Notes: generated by a model not told the origin, from the sequence alone. Shown: positions 44,100-57,783, counted from the first letter of the stretch. The stretch: 64,000 nt of DNA from Paragordius varius (GCA_964247055.1 OZ176055.1:496001-560000); one strand, 5' to 3'. Program-made: numbers and translations.

Positions 44100-46780
44100 T
44101 TGGCGCAACTACAATTTTGACTTTCTAAATAAATAATATTTTTATAATCGAATTTTACCGATTTCAAGAATGATACTAGTAAATAAAATGGTTAAAATAA
44201 TCAATTTTATCATTGTAGTGTTCAATAATAATCTGTTGATTTAAAATGATTGTATTGTGTAAAATGAAAATCAAAATTATTAAAAAAATCTTAGTTGCAA
44301 CTTTAATAGGTTATAACCTTTTTTTATATATATTATCTATTTTTCATTACTTATAATAATTCGAAATCAAATGTACCAAATATTTTTGTACATGTTAATT
44401 GATTTTACGTATAATCAACTTAATGTATTAATTAAGTTAAAAAAAGCCATAATATAAAATGGTAAATTTTTTTAGTTGTTTTTTTAATATCCATTGGTTT
44501 AATTTTATAATACAGAATGCGTTATAATATATCAGGGGTGGTCAACCTTATTTTACCCGCGGGCTACACTTTGAGGAGGGAATTTCATGCGGGCACGTAT
44601 GAAAATTAAATAACAAAAGACTCATATTTCACTTCCACACAATTGATGGAAATATTTTTATCTGTTTAAGAATTATGGTGATTAGAACAGATTATTTTAG
44701 AATTAAGATTACGAATAATAAATATTTTTGAGTTATTTTTATGCGTAATCTAATTTTAACAAAATACATAACTATTGATTCAAAAGTCTGGTTACCACAA
44801 CCAGTGTAAAAAGGCATAATTGCGCAATTCTATAGGAGGACTCGTCAATTTGAAGCGAAAAAATATGCGAGAATGAGTATTTTCATGTAAAATATCGGTA
44901 AGATTGTGATTTGGATTCATAACCTCTCAGCATAATTCAGATAAGGATAAGTTTTTTATTAATTTCATAAATTTCATTTTGGCTTCATAATTTTAAGAGC
45001 GCTTTAGAAGTTTGATAGATTCTATGTCCTGAAAAAAGATTTGTTGTTTTTTTATTAGGATTTTAATGTTATTTTTTAAGTTTCAATGGATTTTATTTTT
45101 GCAATAATTCACAGTGCAGTGTTTGTGAGAATTAATTGCTCTTTCTAGCTTGATTTTTGATTTGCGAATGTCTGAATTCTTTTGAAAGTTCATATGAGCC
45201 ATGGTGTAGTTGAATTAAACAACTACATTTATCATTATTGATTTTAAAAAATATCTTCCCATATATTTCATAATTAGCATATTTATGGTTTGAAATTCTA
45301 ATTATACCATAATATAAGTCTAAAAATCCTCCTGTTATTATGCTTAATTTAAATTATTTTTTAATTAAATCACAAATGGTTTAAAGTTCGAATAAAATAC
45401 ATATGATTAAATAAATATATTAAAAACAAAATATAAAAATAAATTAAGAAAAAATATTTATGATTTTGTCGAAAAAAATTCTTTATATAACTTATTATGA
45501 AATATATATATATAATTTATGAAATATTTTTACAATAATATATTTTGGGGTTTTTTCTAGTGAGGTATTTTTTATATATTGGTAAACTTATAAATATTCC
45601 ATCAGTTCTAATTTTTACATGTTATGACATCTTCGGTATGCTAAAATTTGGAAGGTTTCGAAATGCGATCGGAAAAAAGCTTTTAAAATATAAAATGTCA
45701 TTTTAATCAACAGTTTATTAATCCCAAATTTGCATTTTTAAGCAATATGTTTAAAAGGTCATAGATGCCTATTGCAAAACTCTTTGCATCGGTATTTTAA
45801 GGAGTCTTAAAATTTTTAGCGTAAAAAAATATTTTAAAAACATAAACTAAAGAGTTTTTTTTATACATGGTTTTTAGAATGATTAAAATCTAATGTTCAG
45901 GTTTTTTAGTCGAGCTTCATAGAGTGGATTTAAACACTGGTGGATATTTCATTATAATATGTTTCACTCATATAAGGACATAGTTATTAAGGTCATAAAA
46001 CTAATTTCCAAAAATTAGCATCAAAATTTTCTGGGCGTTTATTGTGGATTTCAATCAATTATTTTTTAATGTAGATTGAAATAGTTGCTTTCTCTCTCAT
46101 ATACCTTTTTTATTATTATAATGTATAATTAAATTTAAATATGGTCAACAGTTTAGTCGATAGTCCAATATGGATAAATACAAAAAGATCTTTATAATTT
46201 TTGACAAAAACATAATTACGTATACATTGTTTATTATCCCTATCTCATAAATAACTATTGTGTATGAAAATCTAAATCAAGCATTTAAGACATGTTAAGA
46301 AACGCTATATTTCGATTGATGATGAGAAAATTATTTTTTGAATCCTTATATAAATGTATTATATTCCTAAAATATTGCTTTAACGCATGTTAAAAAAAGC
46401 CTATCGCTATCAAACACAGTCCAACATTCGCCTTCCAAAATCTGTAACCGAGGAAAGGTGTTCAAAATTTTGTTTATCAAGATGTACTTTACCAGTAAGC
46501 TGACAAATCAAAGAAGAGTTTATCCTCCCTTATATAATATATGGTTTTAATTAAGTAGTTCGTTTTTTTCATGGTCTCAAGATTGTTTAATCGTGAAGTT
46601 GCATTATATGTAATCAATTTTTTTGCTAATAAGGACAGTACTCACCCAAGTAGGGATAATTTGGTTTATTAAATGATATATTCTAATTTCCTAAAATAGT
46701 CGTTGTGTTTGGCCGCCACAATAATAATAAACCATATAAATTCTGTTTTTTAAAGCAAATTTATATATTTATAAAAATCG
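44100..46780. other. gene-free AT-rich stretch
   Basis: No exon-like sequence, tRNA or family MITE is seen. A hAT-like start (ATCAGGGGTGGTCAACCT) at 44,533 is the only recognisable repeat end. Confidence 0.5.
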
Positions 46781-48784
46781 AAATTACTGGCTTTGTGATC
46801 TGTTTCCGAAAACCGGTAGACCCATTCAAATCCAAATGTCGAAAAGATATAATCATTAATGGATGCCCCGACAAATAGCTTCGCCCTTTTTTTAAATTAG
46901 GCCACCAGTTCGGTCCCACCCCGTGTAAAAAACGGTTTTTTAAGTCGACAGAAATTGTGTCTTTAAGACAATTTTCCGTAAAACGTATTGGACTATTCGA
47001 TTTTAAATATGATTTTTTACTTTTTCAATTGCGCCGAACATAGTCGGTTTGATTTTTTTAATTTAGGCCCTCCTTTTCCCCGCTCCCCCGGTAAAATGCC
47101 TTTTTTAAAAAAAACCAATGCCACAAAAATAATTTTTTTAATCTATTTTTCGCCCAGGGTATAAGTTCTGTAAAAATTTAATGAGGTTTTCAGAGATCCC
47201 CTGTTAAAAGGCAAAAATTTTAGTCGTGCGTTTTTTTATTTTGGCTGCTGGGTAAGTTGATACCCGCTAAAAACTGCCCCGTCAATACGGTGCCTTTGGG
47301 GCTAAATTTCAGAAAATCTATTAGACCATATGAATTTGATAGGTACTCATAAAATTACCAGTAACAAGGCAAAAATTTAGGTCAGATTTTTTAAAATTAG
47401 CCGTTAATTAGACCATTCACGCCCTGGAAAATGCGCCTCCATAAAATGATTTTTCAGTTTTAATGCAATTTTTCCAAAACCAAATGAAGGCATATGGAAT
47501 CAATTAGGATTCCAGGTATTTTTCGTAAAAAGGCAAAAATTTTAATCAGGCGCTTTTTTTGTATCAGCCTCTGGGTAGGGAGCTACCTGCATAAAACTGC
47601 GCCACCAGATCAAAAATGCTTTGTTTAGCAGTTAATTTTCTAAAACTTATCAAGCCATATTTAATGAGGGCCCGATTTACCCGTAAAAAGGAAAAAAATT
47701 AATGCGAGCGGTTTTTTTAAATTGGTCGTCAATTAGGCCCTTTACGCCCTAAAAATGCGCTATCATTTAACTATCATTTATGAAACCATTCTTCCAAAAG
47801 CTATTAAGAATATATAGAATCAATCATGATTCCAACCCATATTAAGGCAAAAATTAATAGAGCGATTTTTTGTTTCGCCTCTGGTTAGGGGGTTACCCGC
47901 ATAAAACTGCGCCCTTTGGAGCCAAATTTCAGAAATTCTAATAGGAACATATGAAAATGATAATTCCAGATATTCCCCATATAAATACATTTTTCCCAAC
48001 GCCTTTTTTACCCCCTGCGTAAAGTACCCACCAAAAACTGTGCCACTATATAGAAATTACGTTGTTTTGGAACTAATTTAGAGAAAATTTATGAAGCCAT
48101 ATGAGCTCATTCAAAGCTTGAATTATTACCCGTTACTAAGTTATAAAAGGTCAGACGTTTTTTGTTAGCCGTTTATTTGGGGCCTTTTTGCCCTAAAAAT
48201 ACGCTATCATAACGATTATATAGTGTTGAAATATTTCGAATAACCCATGAGACGATGGTATCAAAGATGATGCCAAATATTTGCCCTATAAAGATTTAAC
48301 TCAGCGCTTTTTATATATAGATTTATGGGTAGGGGCCTACCGGGTTAAAACTGAGACGCCATACAAAAATGGCGCGGTTTTGAAGATAATTTTCAAAAAA
48401 CTTAAGATGCCATACGAATTCAGTTAAGCACATTTCTGGGAAATTTGGATAATATCATTCTTCTTTAAAAAGGGACCGAAAATGATTTACTTTTTATATC
48501 CCTTGATCCCAGTTATGTGACAAAATAAAACTTTTACCATGATTTCGTAGAAAAAAATCATAAATTAAATCCGATAGTTTAATATACTTCAATAAGGGAT
48601 AGTTTAAATACGGTCAATTTCAATTTAACAAAATTTGAGCCTGTGCAAAAACCGTAAGAATAATTAAAGATATACTATTTATTAATTATGTTTTTTATTA
48701 TTTTATCTCCATTACCTTGATTGCAAATTATTAGGAATAAATATCGGTGAAATTACGACAGGGAAGCATGACAGGGCCAGCTAG
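46780..48784 (+). repeat. degenerate repeat array, candidate Helitron-like element
   Basis: It starts with GGCTTTGTGATCTGTTTCCG, the inverse of the unit at 3.1-3.7 kb. It then holds several diverged units, each with a CTGGGTAGG-type word, a CATAAAACTGCGCC-type word and an AAAAGGCAAAAATTT word, spaced about 250-350 bp. It ends near CTAG followed by T (48,781-48,785), as Helitron 3' ends do, but no terminal hairpin is clear. It is GC-richer than its surroundings. No protein is recognisable. Confidence 0.4.
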
Positions 48785-49103
48785 TACATTAATAAACGAA
48801 AATGTATTTAAAAAATAAATATTCTTGATTTTAATAGAAATTATAATTAACTTTTGCATTTTTCATTTCTTATTTTAAGATCTATCCACTTTAGGTGTCC
48901 TTGAAGGATAAAATAGCAATGATCCCAGTAGGGCTCAACGCGAAACATTCACAAACAACCTGATATTCTTAAAATGAATAATAGGTAAATATCTATTTTT
49001 TATACCTAAAATATTTTATATAGAATTTGAATCATTTTTAAATCTGTCATATATAAAACAACCATTTGATAAAAATTTTTGTTTTTTTTGTAATATCAGG
49101 TGG

Positions 49104-50706
49104 CTAGATATTCTTAGAGCAGAGGCCAACTTCCCTTTTCCTTATAGAATTCGCCATGCTTAAGATTACTGAAATCAAAAACACAGTTTTAAAACACGCG
49201 AAAATAACAATAATTGAATTTATTTATAGGAACAATTATAAATCCGTTATGTAAATTGTGTGGACAATAAAAGTTGGTATCATACAGACAAAATGTTGAA
49301 ACTAAAAGACAAAAAATATATTTTTTGAAACGACAACCATATTTATTAGAACTCTGCTTTTTATTAATATAATATCGTTTTGAGTAATAAAATAAGAAAA
49401 AAGAGATGTAAATTGTCATGGAACTAAATTATATTATTTAAAGTAAGATAAATAAAATTTTAAACACTATGATCGTATATTAAGAATAATTATTTGTTCT
49501 TTTAATTATTTTTACATTTTGTCTGTCGACTGACTAATTTCAATTTTTACTGTATGTATGTATTGAACTGACTGGATTAACAATATTTTAAACGCCTTCT
49601 CACAACAATTTTATTGGTGTTTGGATTAACAGGTAAAATGGATCGTGGGAATTGATTTAATTCGCTGTATGGGGACAATGGGACACATTGAACTTTAAGT
49701 GGTATAACTTGTCTGTGTTCTACGTAACGGCTTTTTTCATAAGTAGCAAAATCAAAATTAGACCTTTCCCAAAAAGTTTGAGGGCTATTCGTGTGGTTTT
49801 GTGATATGGATTCATTCATAATTGCTATGCGTGTCCCGTCTCGTATGACTTGTACATAAGCCTACATAAAGCATTAAAGGCTCCAAAAATTAAAATTGTA
49901 CTACGTACTAAAAAAGTAAAAATGTAAATATTTCTGTCTAGAATAGACCCAACCATGCTTTTTAAACTTAACTCATTGGCTTAAACTGCAAATGAAAGGG
50001 AAAATAGTTACACAATCAATCATTTTTTTTAATATTGTTTAACATTAAAAATTAAGGTTTAAAAATGAAGGTTTAAAAATGTATGGTTGTTTTTTAAAAA
50101 AATATTTTAGTTTTAACGTTTTGTCTGGATAATTTGAATTTTTACTGTAAAATATATTGTAACATAATCCTTAAATAAATTTAAAAACATCATTTTAAGG
50201 CCTTCCTGACTACTAATAAAACTAAATTATTACGGAAGATATCTGCAATTAACTTAATAAAAATGAAACACATTTCGTATATTGCGAATTTCGCTAATCT
50301 ATGCAGGGGATTTTTAAGAGCAACTTGAACTTATTGATATATTGTGATTAAAGTACTGTTGATCGAATAAGTAAACAAATAATATAATTTTTAAATACTT
50401 AAAAAACTAAAAAGTCAGCCCTTATCACTTTATAATTCGTGTCAGGTCGTTTCGTCCAATTTTAAATACCGCCTTAAGATAAATACCCCTCTCCAAAAAG
50501 CGAATTTTAAACGAAAACAGAGATCAGTTCAAAAAGTTTTTTTTGCATTTTCAAAATATGGATCCTTCTAAAAAACTCTTCTTAAATATTTTAATTCGAA
50601 CCGATTGATTCCGTTCTAATTCGATATACATTTCATTGCCCAAGTCCAAATTAATGAGAATAATGTTACATGAATGCGCATAGTTGAGATTAACCAAATA
50701 TCTATT
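49104..50706 (-). CDS. tandem-family gene C (unrecognised, 3 exons seen)
   Basis: Minus-strand exons: 50706-50602 (105 nt, phase 0 to 0), 49861-49582 (280 nt, 0 to 1) and a short terminal exon 49168-49104 (22 codons including TAG). The first has NLNYAHSCNIILINLDLGNE and ends ELERNQS, the same length and frame as the gene D exon and sharing ELERNQS with gene B. The second carries VQVIRDGTRIAIMNES and VQCVPLSP. No exon equivalent to the preceding phase-2/0 exon of genes A, B and D was found, so the copy may be 5'-truncated. Function unknown. Confidence 0.45.
49266..49553. mobile_element. family-1 MITE in gene C intron
   Basis: Worn left arm (ATCATACAGACAAAATGTTG), intact right end (TTTCAATTTTTACTG then TA). 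Confidence 0.6.
49890..50148. mobile_element. family-1 MITE
   Basis: Right arm clear (TTTGTCTGGATAATTTGAAT, TTTTTACTG); left arm eroded. It lies 30 bp from the acceptor of the 49,861 exon. Confidence 0.55.
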
Positions 50707-50811
50707 CTATAGAATATAAGGATAGATACATAAATATTTATAAAATTTTTATAAGCAAGATATAATATAAAAAAAAGGTATTTAACTCTATTCAAAGCAT
50801 GTGTTTGAAAA

Positions 50812-51065
50812 GTAAAAATTAAAATTTTACGGACATTAAACTATAAAGACAAAAATTTTTTTTAGGACAAATATACTTTTTAAAATCTTAATTTATCCTA
50901 TATTATTTTAGAATAGAAATTGTTTGTGTTACCAATTTTCATCTCTAATATATATTTGCAGTTAAAAACAATCATTTATATGTAAAAAGCTCAGATTAAA
51001 AAAGTATGGGGTTATTTTAGGAAAAAATATTTGTCTTTATATTTTTATGTTTTGTCCGTATAATC
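50812..51065. mobile_element. family-1 MITE
   Basis: Left AGTAAAAATTAAAATTTTAC, right TATGTTTTGTCCGTATAATC; the last 12 bp of the right end are lost. Confidence 0.6.
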
Positions 51066-51205
51066 AACAGTATATATTGGTCGACCGCCCTTATATAACC
51101 TTTACTAGGAGTGGGCTTTAAATAAACAGACCCAATAAAGTAATTAATTATTAATTAATAACAACGCTTTTAGTCTTTACTAAATTAAGTATTTATAAAA
51201 CTTAA

Positions 51206-51494
51206 TATAAACTGAAATTATAAGGACAAAACGTAAAAATATAAATACAAATATTTTTTTGTAAAAGATAGTCATACTTTTAAAATCATAATTTTTTTCA
51301 ATATAACTCATTGTTTTAAATGGAAAAGTATAAAATAAAAATATATATTACTAACACTATCAATTCTATATTTTACAATTTAACTAAAAAGCTTATATAT
51401 GAAAGGTTAAGGTTTTAAAAAATATGGTTGTCTTTTAAATAAAAATATTTGTCTTTATATTTTTAAGTTTTGTCCGAATTTCAATTTTTACTGT
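51206..51494. mobile_element. family-1 MITE
   Basis: Left AAACTGAAATTATAAGGACA, right GAATTTCAATTTTTACTG then TA. Confidence 0.7.
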
Positions 51495-51697
51495 ATATTA
51501 TATATATAGCAACAAACATTCTTAAATAATAATCAATTCTTTTTAAGCATGCCTTTAAAAATTGACATGTAGTGGATCCCTCTAAACTTTTCAAAATAAA
51601 CAGACCGATAAAATAAGAATTAACTCATGCTAATCATGTTGCACTTTTCCATTTTTTTTAAGTTTTTCCAAATTTTTACGTTAAAATTGTTTCGAGT

Positions 51698-54600
51698 TTA
51701 TCTCAAAGGGGAAGAGTTATATCTGGATATTTTAAAGACTATATTTTTCCAACAATCAAGGTCAATATGAGGGTCATAGCCCATTGTATATGTATATAAA
51801 ATAAATACCATTCCAATTATCTCATGAATGTTAAACAACTTTAAAGTTCTGATGGTGTGAGCCATATCAAACGCAAAAGGAAACACATCCAAATAATCCA
51901 TTTGATTTATTATGTATTGATGATAATGGCTTTCATAATAGATATCAATTGTAACTATATAGGGCCTAGAGGTATCAATATACCTACGCAATCTGACATT
52001 CCTTTAATTAATTAGGAAAAGATACGTTAAAAACTGAAATTATACGGACAAAACGTAAAAAATAAAGACAAATGTTTTTTTCCCAAGCGACAACCATACT
52101 TTTTTAACCTTAATTTATTTCAATAGAATTCATTGTTTTAAATGGCAAAATCTGAAATAGATATTAAAACAATCAATTCATTATTTTACAATTGTAACTA
52201 AATAGATTATAATTGAAATACTAAGATTTTAAAGAGAATGTATGGTTGTTTTTTGGATAAAAATATTTGTCTTTATATGTTTACGTTGTGTCTGTACAAT
52301 TTCAATTTTTACTGTAATTATAAATTTTTAACTAAATAAATTTGATAAACCCGTAGGCTAATCTCGCTAAGCGATAAAAAAATATTTAACTAAAACAAGG
52401 GTGTCCAACATGCTGCCCGCGAAAAATTTGAAAATTTATAATTTGCGAAAAGAATATGCTGCTCAAAAAATGTTAGCAAATTTGAAAATTATTTAACAAT
52501 CTCCTGTTAGTCCATGAACAACACATCATTATAAATTATTATAAAATAGTTATTTGCTGGTTTACATAATTGTATGACTAACTTATATTTCATGCTTTGA
52601 AAAAATACTTTTTGAAGTATATAATGATGCAAATAAAATTAGTAATTTTGATATATTGCGTTTGAATCATGAATAATAAATAATTGTCTATTAATATCCC
52701 CCTTTACAAATTATCGACCATATAAATCGGCTTTGATTTCGCCCCACCCCCCAGCGCTATGTTGGATTTTTTTAGCCCAAAATTTAACATTGGCAAACCC
52801 ATTACTTATTCGTTTAAAAATATTTGTTTTGTTGCAAACTTTTACATAAACAACTAATGTTTGAGGTTAATATTTTTTTCATGGTTGACTTAATCCCTAT
52901 ATTAACTTTGTAAATTCCTCTTAGCTCGGATAAGAAATATTAATCATACCTTAGAAGTATAGCGTCTGTGTCCGTGCGCCAAAAAATATTATAAACGGCA
53001 TAATATCTTGTTAAGTAAGAACAGATTGTTGAATCATGGATAAATAATTCTGGTAAATACAGTAAAAAAATGAAATTATACGGACAAAACGTAAAAATAT
53101 TAACAGACAATAATATTTTAAAAGACAACCAAACCCTTTTAAATTTTAATCTATTCTATGTAAATCATATAACAACAATCAAAAAATACATATCATTGTA
53201 GTACTAATATACATCTGTATTTCATACTTTGGAGTTTAAAACAATGAGTTTTATTTAAAACAATTAAATTTGAAAAGTATGGTTATCTTTTAAAAAAAAT
53301 ATTTATCTTTGTTTTTACGTTTTGTCCGTTAAATTTGAATTTTTACTGTTAAAATTAAAACGTATATTTATTAATAATGAAACTTAATAAATTATTTGGG
53401 GGAAATTATATGCATGAAAATTTATGATTATATATATATATATATATATATATACCTTGGTCCCACTTGGTAGTAAAATCCGATACGCCATCCTCAGCTA
53501 TTAAACAAAAATTTTTTATAACAACCATTATAATTATATTGGCAGAATTTTTTTATATAATAAACAATTTATGCAACTTATTTATACAAATAAAAATTAA
53601 TTAATCACTTAGTGCCAAATCACAGGACCTAAACCAAAATGCAAAATTAATCAAATTTTCGATTCGTAAAAAATTTGAAAGGGATGATATCTGAATTATC
53701 AATTCCAGTATATTGGCATATTCTATGGGCAGAGATCCACGATATATGATTGAACGATCTGTATAAAAGGCATATATTTCAGCACCTTTTCCCACCATTT
53801 GAATAATTCTTAACTAAAAATAAAGACATTGTTAAAGGATTAGATTTTAAAGCATTGATGCTCGAATTGTGACTGACCAACTGTGTATGCATACGGGCCC
53901 TAAAAATGCTTTTTATGGTCTTGAATTATTTATTTTTTCATCCACTTATTTAGAGTATAATTACCTGCGAATATGTTAAACAGCTGTGAGATTTTATTGG
54001 TATTATATTATTGCTATTAAAAATACTTTTTGGCCCCTTAAAAAAATATTTTTATGTACCAGTGGTTTAAAGTATTGGTGTATTTAGAAATATATTAATA
54101 TTTTTACACAGGGCCTGTTACTAGATCAGGTGAAATGAGTAAACCGCAAACAGATTAGGCATTTGGATATTTTATTTAAGACCGAGGTTGTTTTTTCAAT
54201 TTTGTAACCCCTGAACTAGGTTCTATAAAAATGTAGTATGCTCCCCGCGACTAATTACTAATCTGTATACATCAATTTATTTCTCAAAAAATTATACTCA
54301 TTTCATGCCATATAAAATATGCAGTTTTGAGCAGAGGTGTCCAACATTAGCTTCGCTGGCCGAAAATATAGGGTATCATTATATTTTTATTAGATTTAAA
54401 TATTAGACTGTGAAAACATGACAACATAATATATATAACCACCATTTGTTTCACCTATTTTGGCTAGTTTTTTGCCAATAGTAAAACTTTCAGAACACTC
54501 GATTAAAAATTCAATTTCACTAGATTTTGTAACCTTTAAAAGTTTTAACATTCTGCTATTAATATATATAAAATTGACAAATTATTACTAAACAGAGAGT

Positions 54601-56388
54601 TATAGAAAAGAGTATATCAAAATTATTTAAAGCAGCGAAAAATTTGATATTGCACTTCTTGAAATCGTTATTGATGTCTTAAAATTTTTTACATACGTAA
54701 GGTAAAAATTATGCGAAATATATATAGGTAATAAATTGTCTAAATGTTTATATTAATTACTATTCTTTATTTATAAAGTTAGGTAAAATAAAGAAGTCTA
54801 ATCTTGATTACTATAAAATATTTTAATTACCTAAAAACCCCAATATTTCTTAACTCATATAAAGTTAAAAAGGTATAATAAAATTAATTAATAAGTCACT
54901 TTATCTAAAGCAATGTTATGGTTCGATAAATTATATAGGTTCGTAAATTTTAAGGAATTCGACTCCAACGATTGATTCCATCCACTTTGATTGCTGCTTA
55001 TTCGCTGTCCTAAAATTGTTAACCCACTCAAAACTCTGTGATCCACATCTATAATAAACTGAAAAATAAAATAAACGATTTACAGTATATGAGTAAGTAG
55101 ACTTTTTTATAACTTATGGCCGCATAGCATATAAAGCTAAGGAAAATAACTAATATTTGTTCACTTTTTACTGGTATTATCCAATAATAATGTTCCTTAA
55201 TGCATATGCTCTCTGGCAATGTATATTAAAGAACTAGAAATGTATATTTAGCCATCTGTATATAACAAGCGTAGTCATAAGTCATTACTGGTTAAGAGAA
55301 ACGTGAGTGAAAACTATACAAACGATTGATTTGACACAGACCTTATTTTGTTCATCTAACATTAAGCGACAAGCAAATACAAGTTAAACCGGCCAAAATC
55401 ATGTGGAATATTGTACCTAAAAAACATTTGTGGCACGCAAGATTTTCATATTTCTTCAGATGAAAAAAGCTGTTGAAAGTCATCTTTTGCTGATAGAATC
55501 ATATGTCATTGGTCCATTGATAACAACACGCGTATCATGATTTCGAAATATTATTGTGATTTTAGTGTGAAAGAGAGTGGGCGCTATGGTAGGCCACACA
55601 ATTTCAAAGACTATAGCGCATAAGTAATTGGATGATGATGCAACTCAAACTTAACGGCAATTAACAGAATCATTACATGTATTGTATTATAAGTAAAACA
55701 CCTACGAGCAATGGGAAAGATCACTAAACGGAATTATTTTTGCATCGTATTGGGAGGGGTAATGAGAAAGGAGAAAAATCGTGGCTTTCATCTTGCCAAA
55801 CTGGTTCGTCAACACCAAAACTAAACCGCTTCGGCAAGAAAACCATGTTTTGTGTGTTGCGAGATCAGAGCGCTATTGTGCACACTAGGCGAAACCTTAA
55901 TACACAATATTATCGCCAACAAATCATTAATATACACCATAAATTAATCCAAAAACGACAGGAATAGGCCGGATGAGACAAGGCAATATGATTTTGCTAC
56001 ATGACACTCCGTTTTAAGCAGCATGACAACAAAAGACAACTTAAACTTTTATGGGATTTTTTCCGTCTGCGCTTCTCCTGACTTCACACCACCTGAATTA
56101 CCTCTTCGCAATAAAGCTAAATTTCGAAGGCGCTGGAAAATGGCTTGACAAATAGTTTGCCGCAAAAACAATCAGTTGTTCTAGTATGACATATATTACC
56201 TCTGAGAGCCAAATGTGTAAAATTCGATGGACATAGAATAAAATTAATATTTTAAAATTATGTTGGTGTTTTTACCAAAACGGTATAATTTATGACTAGA
56301 TCTTGTACATTATGTTTTTATATCAGTATATAACCCTAGACTTTGAGATTCAGTTCAATTTAATCTTTAAACATACTTCTAATTGTTG

Positions 56389-56437
<49 letters not shown>

Positions 56438-57012
56438 GTGGAAGTTTGGAATTATAAACTTACATTTTAACAAAATTCTAATTATTCGCTACCCATTCTG
56501 TTCTACGTCAAATTTATCATTATTGAGCGTTTTCAAATAACAATGTAATTTTAAACAAATTTGAAAATATCTCGTTTTATTGCCTTTTACGTTATATTAA
56601 ATTACATACTGAAAAATATTTTTAAAAATAAAGAATAATAAATATTGAAAACGATGTAAAGGTGTTAAAGGATGATTAATATTTGAGTTTAATCAAAAAG
56701 GTATTTTGAAGAATAACGAAATTAATATTTAAATGTTTATATATAGTCTCTTCAGAGCTCTTAGGAGTAAATAAGCATTTTTATCGGAATATTTGCAATC
56801 TCTCAGAATTTGATCAATCTTAACTTTATAAAATAAGAAAAAAATCATATATTACATTGAATTGATGTAAATTAGATAAGTTTTGCAAATCTTGCCGGCC
56901 CAACAGAATGTTTTGAGGTATATTTATTATGTAATCGTAGTTATTGCTTTTAACTCGTAGAGCCATACTTTTAAACCAGGAATTTTCACGGCATTCGGTA
57001 TCTATGTGGGGA
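51698..57012 (-). CDS. tandem-family gene A (unrecognised, 6 exons, most complete copy)
   Basis: Minus-strand exons: 57012-56856 (phase 2 to 0), 55058-54900 (0 to 0), 53813-53609 (0 to 1), 53497-53456 (42 nt, 1 to 1), 53049-52950 (1 to 2) and 52001-51698 (to stop TAA). Joined they give 321 residues open throughout; the start exon lies to the right and was not found. Exon 1 has ECRENSWFKS and SNNYDYIINI (gene B: ECFEGNWVG, STHYIIRF). Exon 2 has FIIDVDHRVLSGLTILGQ and NQS. Exon 3 has EIYAFYTDRSIIYRG. The last exon is rich in Tyr/Ile/His with a hydrophobic IIGMVFILYTYTMG. No cysteine pattern, signal peptide or known domain was recognised. A MITE ends 8 bp upstream of the 53,049 acceptor. Confidence 0.55.
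52024..52314. mobile_element. family-1 MITE between the last two exons of gene A
   Basis: Left AAAACTGAAATTATACGGAC, right CAATTTCAATTTTTACTG then TA; 22 bp from the last-exon acceptor. Confidence 0.7.
53059..53348. mobile_element. family-1 MITE next to a gene A acceptor
   Basis: TA-flanked copy (CAGTAAAAAAATGAAATTAT ... GAATTTTTACTG). Between its left end and exon 53049 there are only TA and TTTACCAG, so the element end supplies the upstream part of that 3' splice site. Confidence 0.75.
55083..55258. mobile_element. family-3 MITE
   Basis: Begins CAGTATATGAGTAAGTAGAC and ends TTAGCCATCTG, TA on both sides; more worn than the other two copies. It lies about 25 bp from the gene A acceptor at 55,059. 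Confidence 0.6.
55330..56240 (+). mobile_element. decayed mariner transposase
   Basis: Translation in shifting plus-strand frames follows a mariner transposase from end to end. Near 55,555-55,610 is DFSVKESGRYGRPHNFKD (intact: DFDVEDKERSGRPKKFED). DDDATQT and LTESLHVL follow (DEDSCQTQEELAESLGV). The 55,740-55,960 stretch carries EKSWLSS and the YRQQIINIHHKLIQKRQE region. Then come an LLHD stretch (the LQHDNARPH site) and SPDFTPPELPL (YSPDLAPSDYHLF, which carries the last catalytic Asp). Several stops and frame changes show it is inactive. The mariner inverted terminal repeats were not found. It lies between two exons of gene A. Confidence 0.75.
56250..56850. other. gene-free AT-rich stretch
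   Basis: Contains a (TA)n run at about 56,395-56,437; otherwise no exon or repeat end is recognised. Confidence 0.5.
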
Positions 57013-57029
57013 CTGATATTTTTGTAAAA

Positions 57030-57245
57030 TTAAAATAAAAATTGAAATTATACAGACAAATTTCCAGTAAAACTAAAAGACATATATTTTTAAAGAAATT
57101 TTGATTTTTTTGAATATAACTCGTAGTTTTGGGTTGAGAAAAGGAGATTAAAGGTGCTAATTGTTAATATCCTCAATTATATGAATCAAAAAGGAATTAT
57201 TTAATTTATTCAAAAAATTTTAGAGTTACTGAAATTATAATATAT
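57030..57245. mobile_element. decayed family-1 MITE
   Basis: Left arm ATAAAAATTGAAATTATACA; the right half is mostly lost. It starts 18 bp from the acceptor of gene A exon 57,012. Confidence 0.5.
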
Positions 57246-57783
57246 TTAATTACATGAGTGGGGATGGACAATGGCAATATAACCCTTCTATATATATATA
57301 TATATATAAATATCTCTAAAACCTGTGACTTCTGGAAAAGTTAATAATGAACTAATAATTGATAAATGTATAGAAATAATTTTTTTAATCATTTTATGTT
57401 TAGCGTAGAAATTTTAATTGAAAATGAATTCATATAAAAATAAATTTTGGATTGTTAATGAGAGGTCATGAAAAGCTTAGCATTTTACACTGTTAAAAGG
57501 ATAGTATAAATTTGCAATTGTTAAAAAATATAAATGTACATTTCATTTAAAATATTTTATTAAAAACAATAATTTATTTTGGGATATTTTTTGCCCCACA
57601 AGCGGACTGATTTTTATTTATTATAAATTTTCAAAGCTAACATAAATTAACATAATGATGTATTGGATATAGAAAATATTTTACATGATAGTAACACCTA
57701 CAATCTATAAAATGGATTCACTTTAATTTAAAACGAAACAACTAATTTAAAAAGTCAAAATCTATTATTTTTTGATTAAACAT

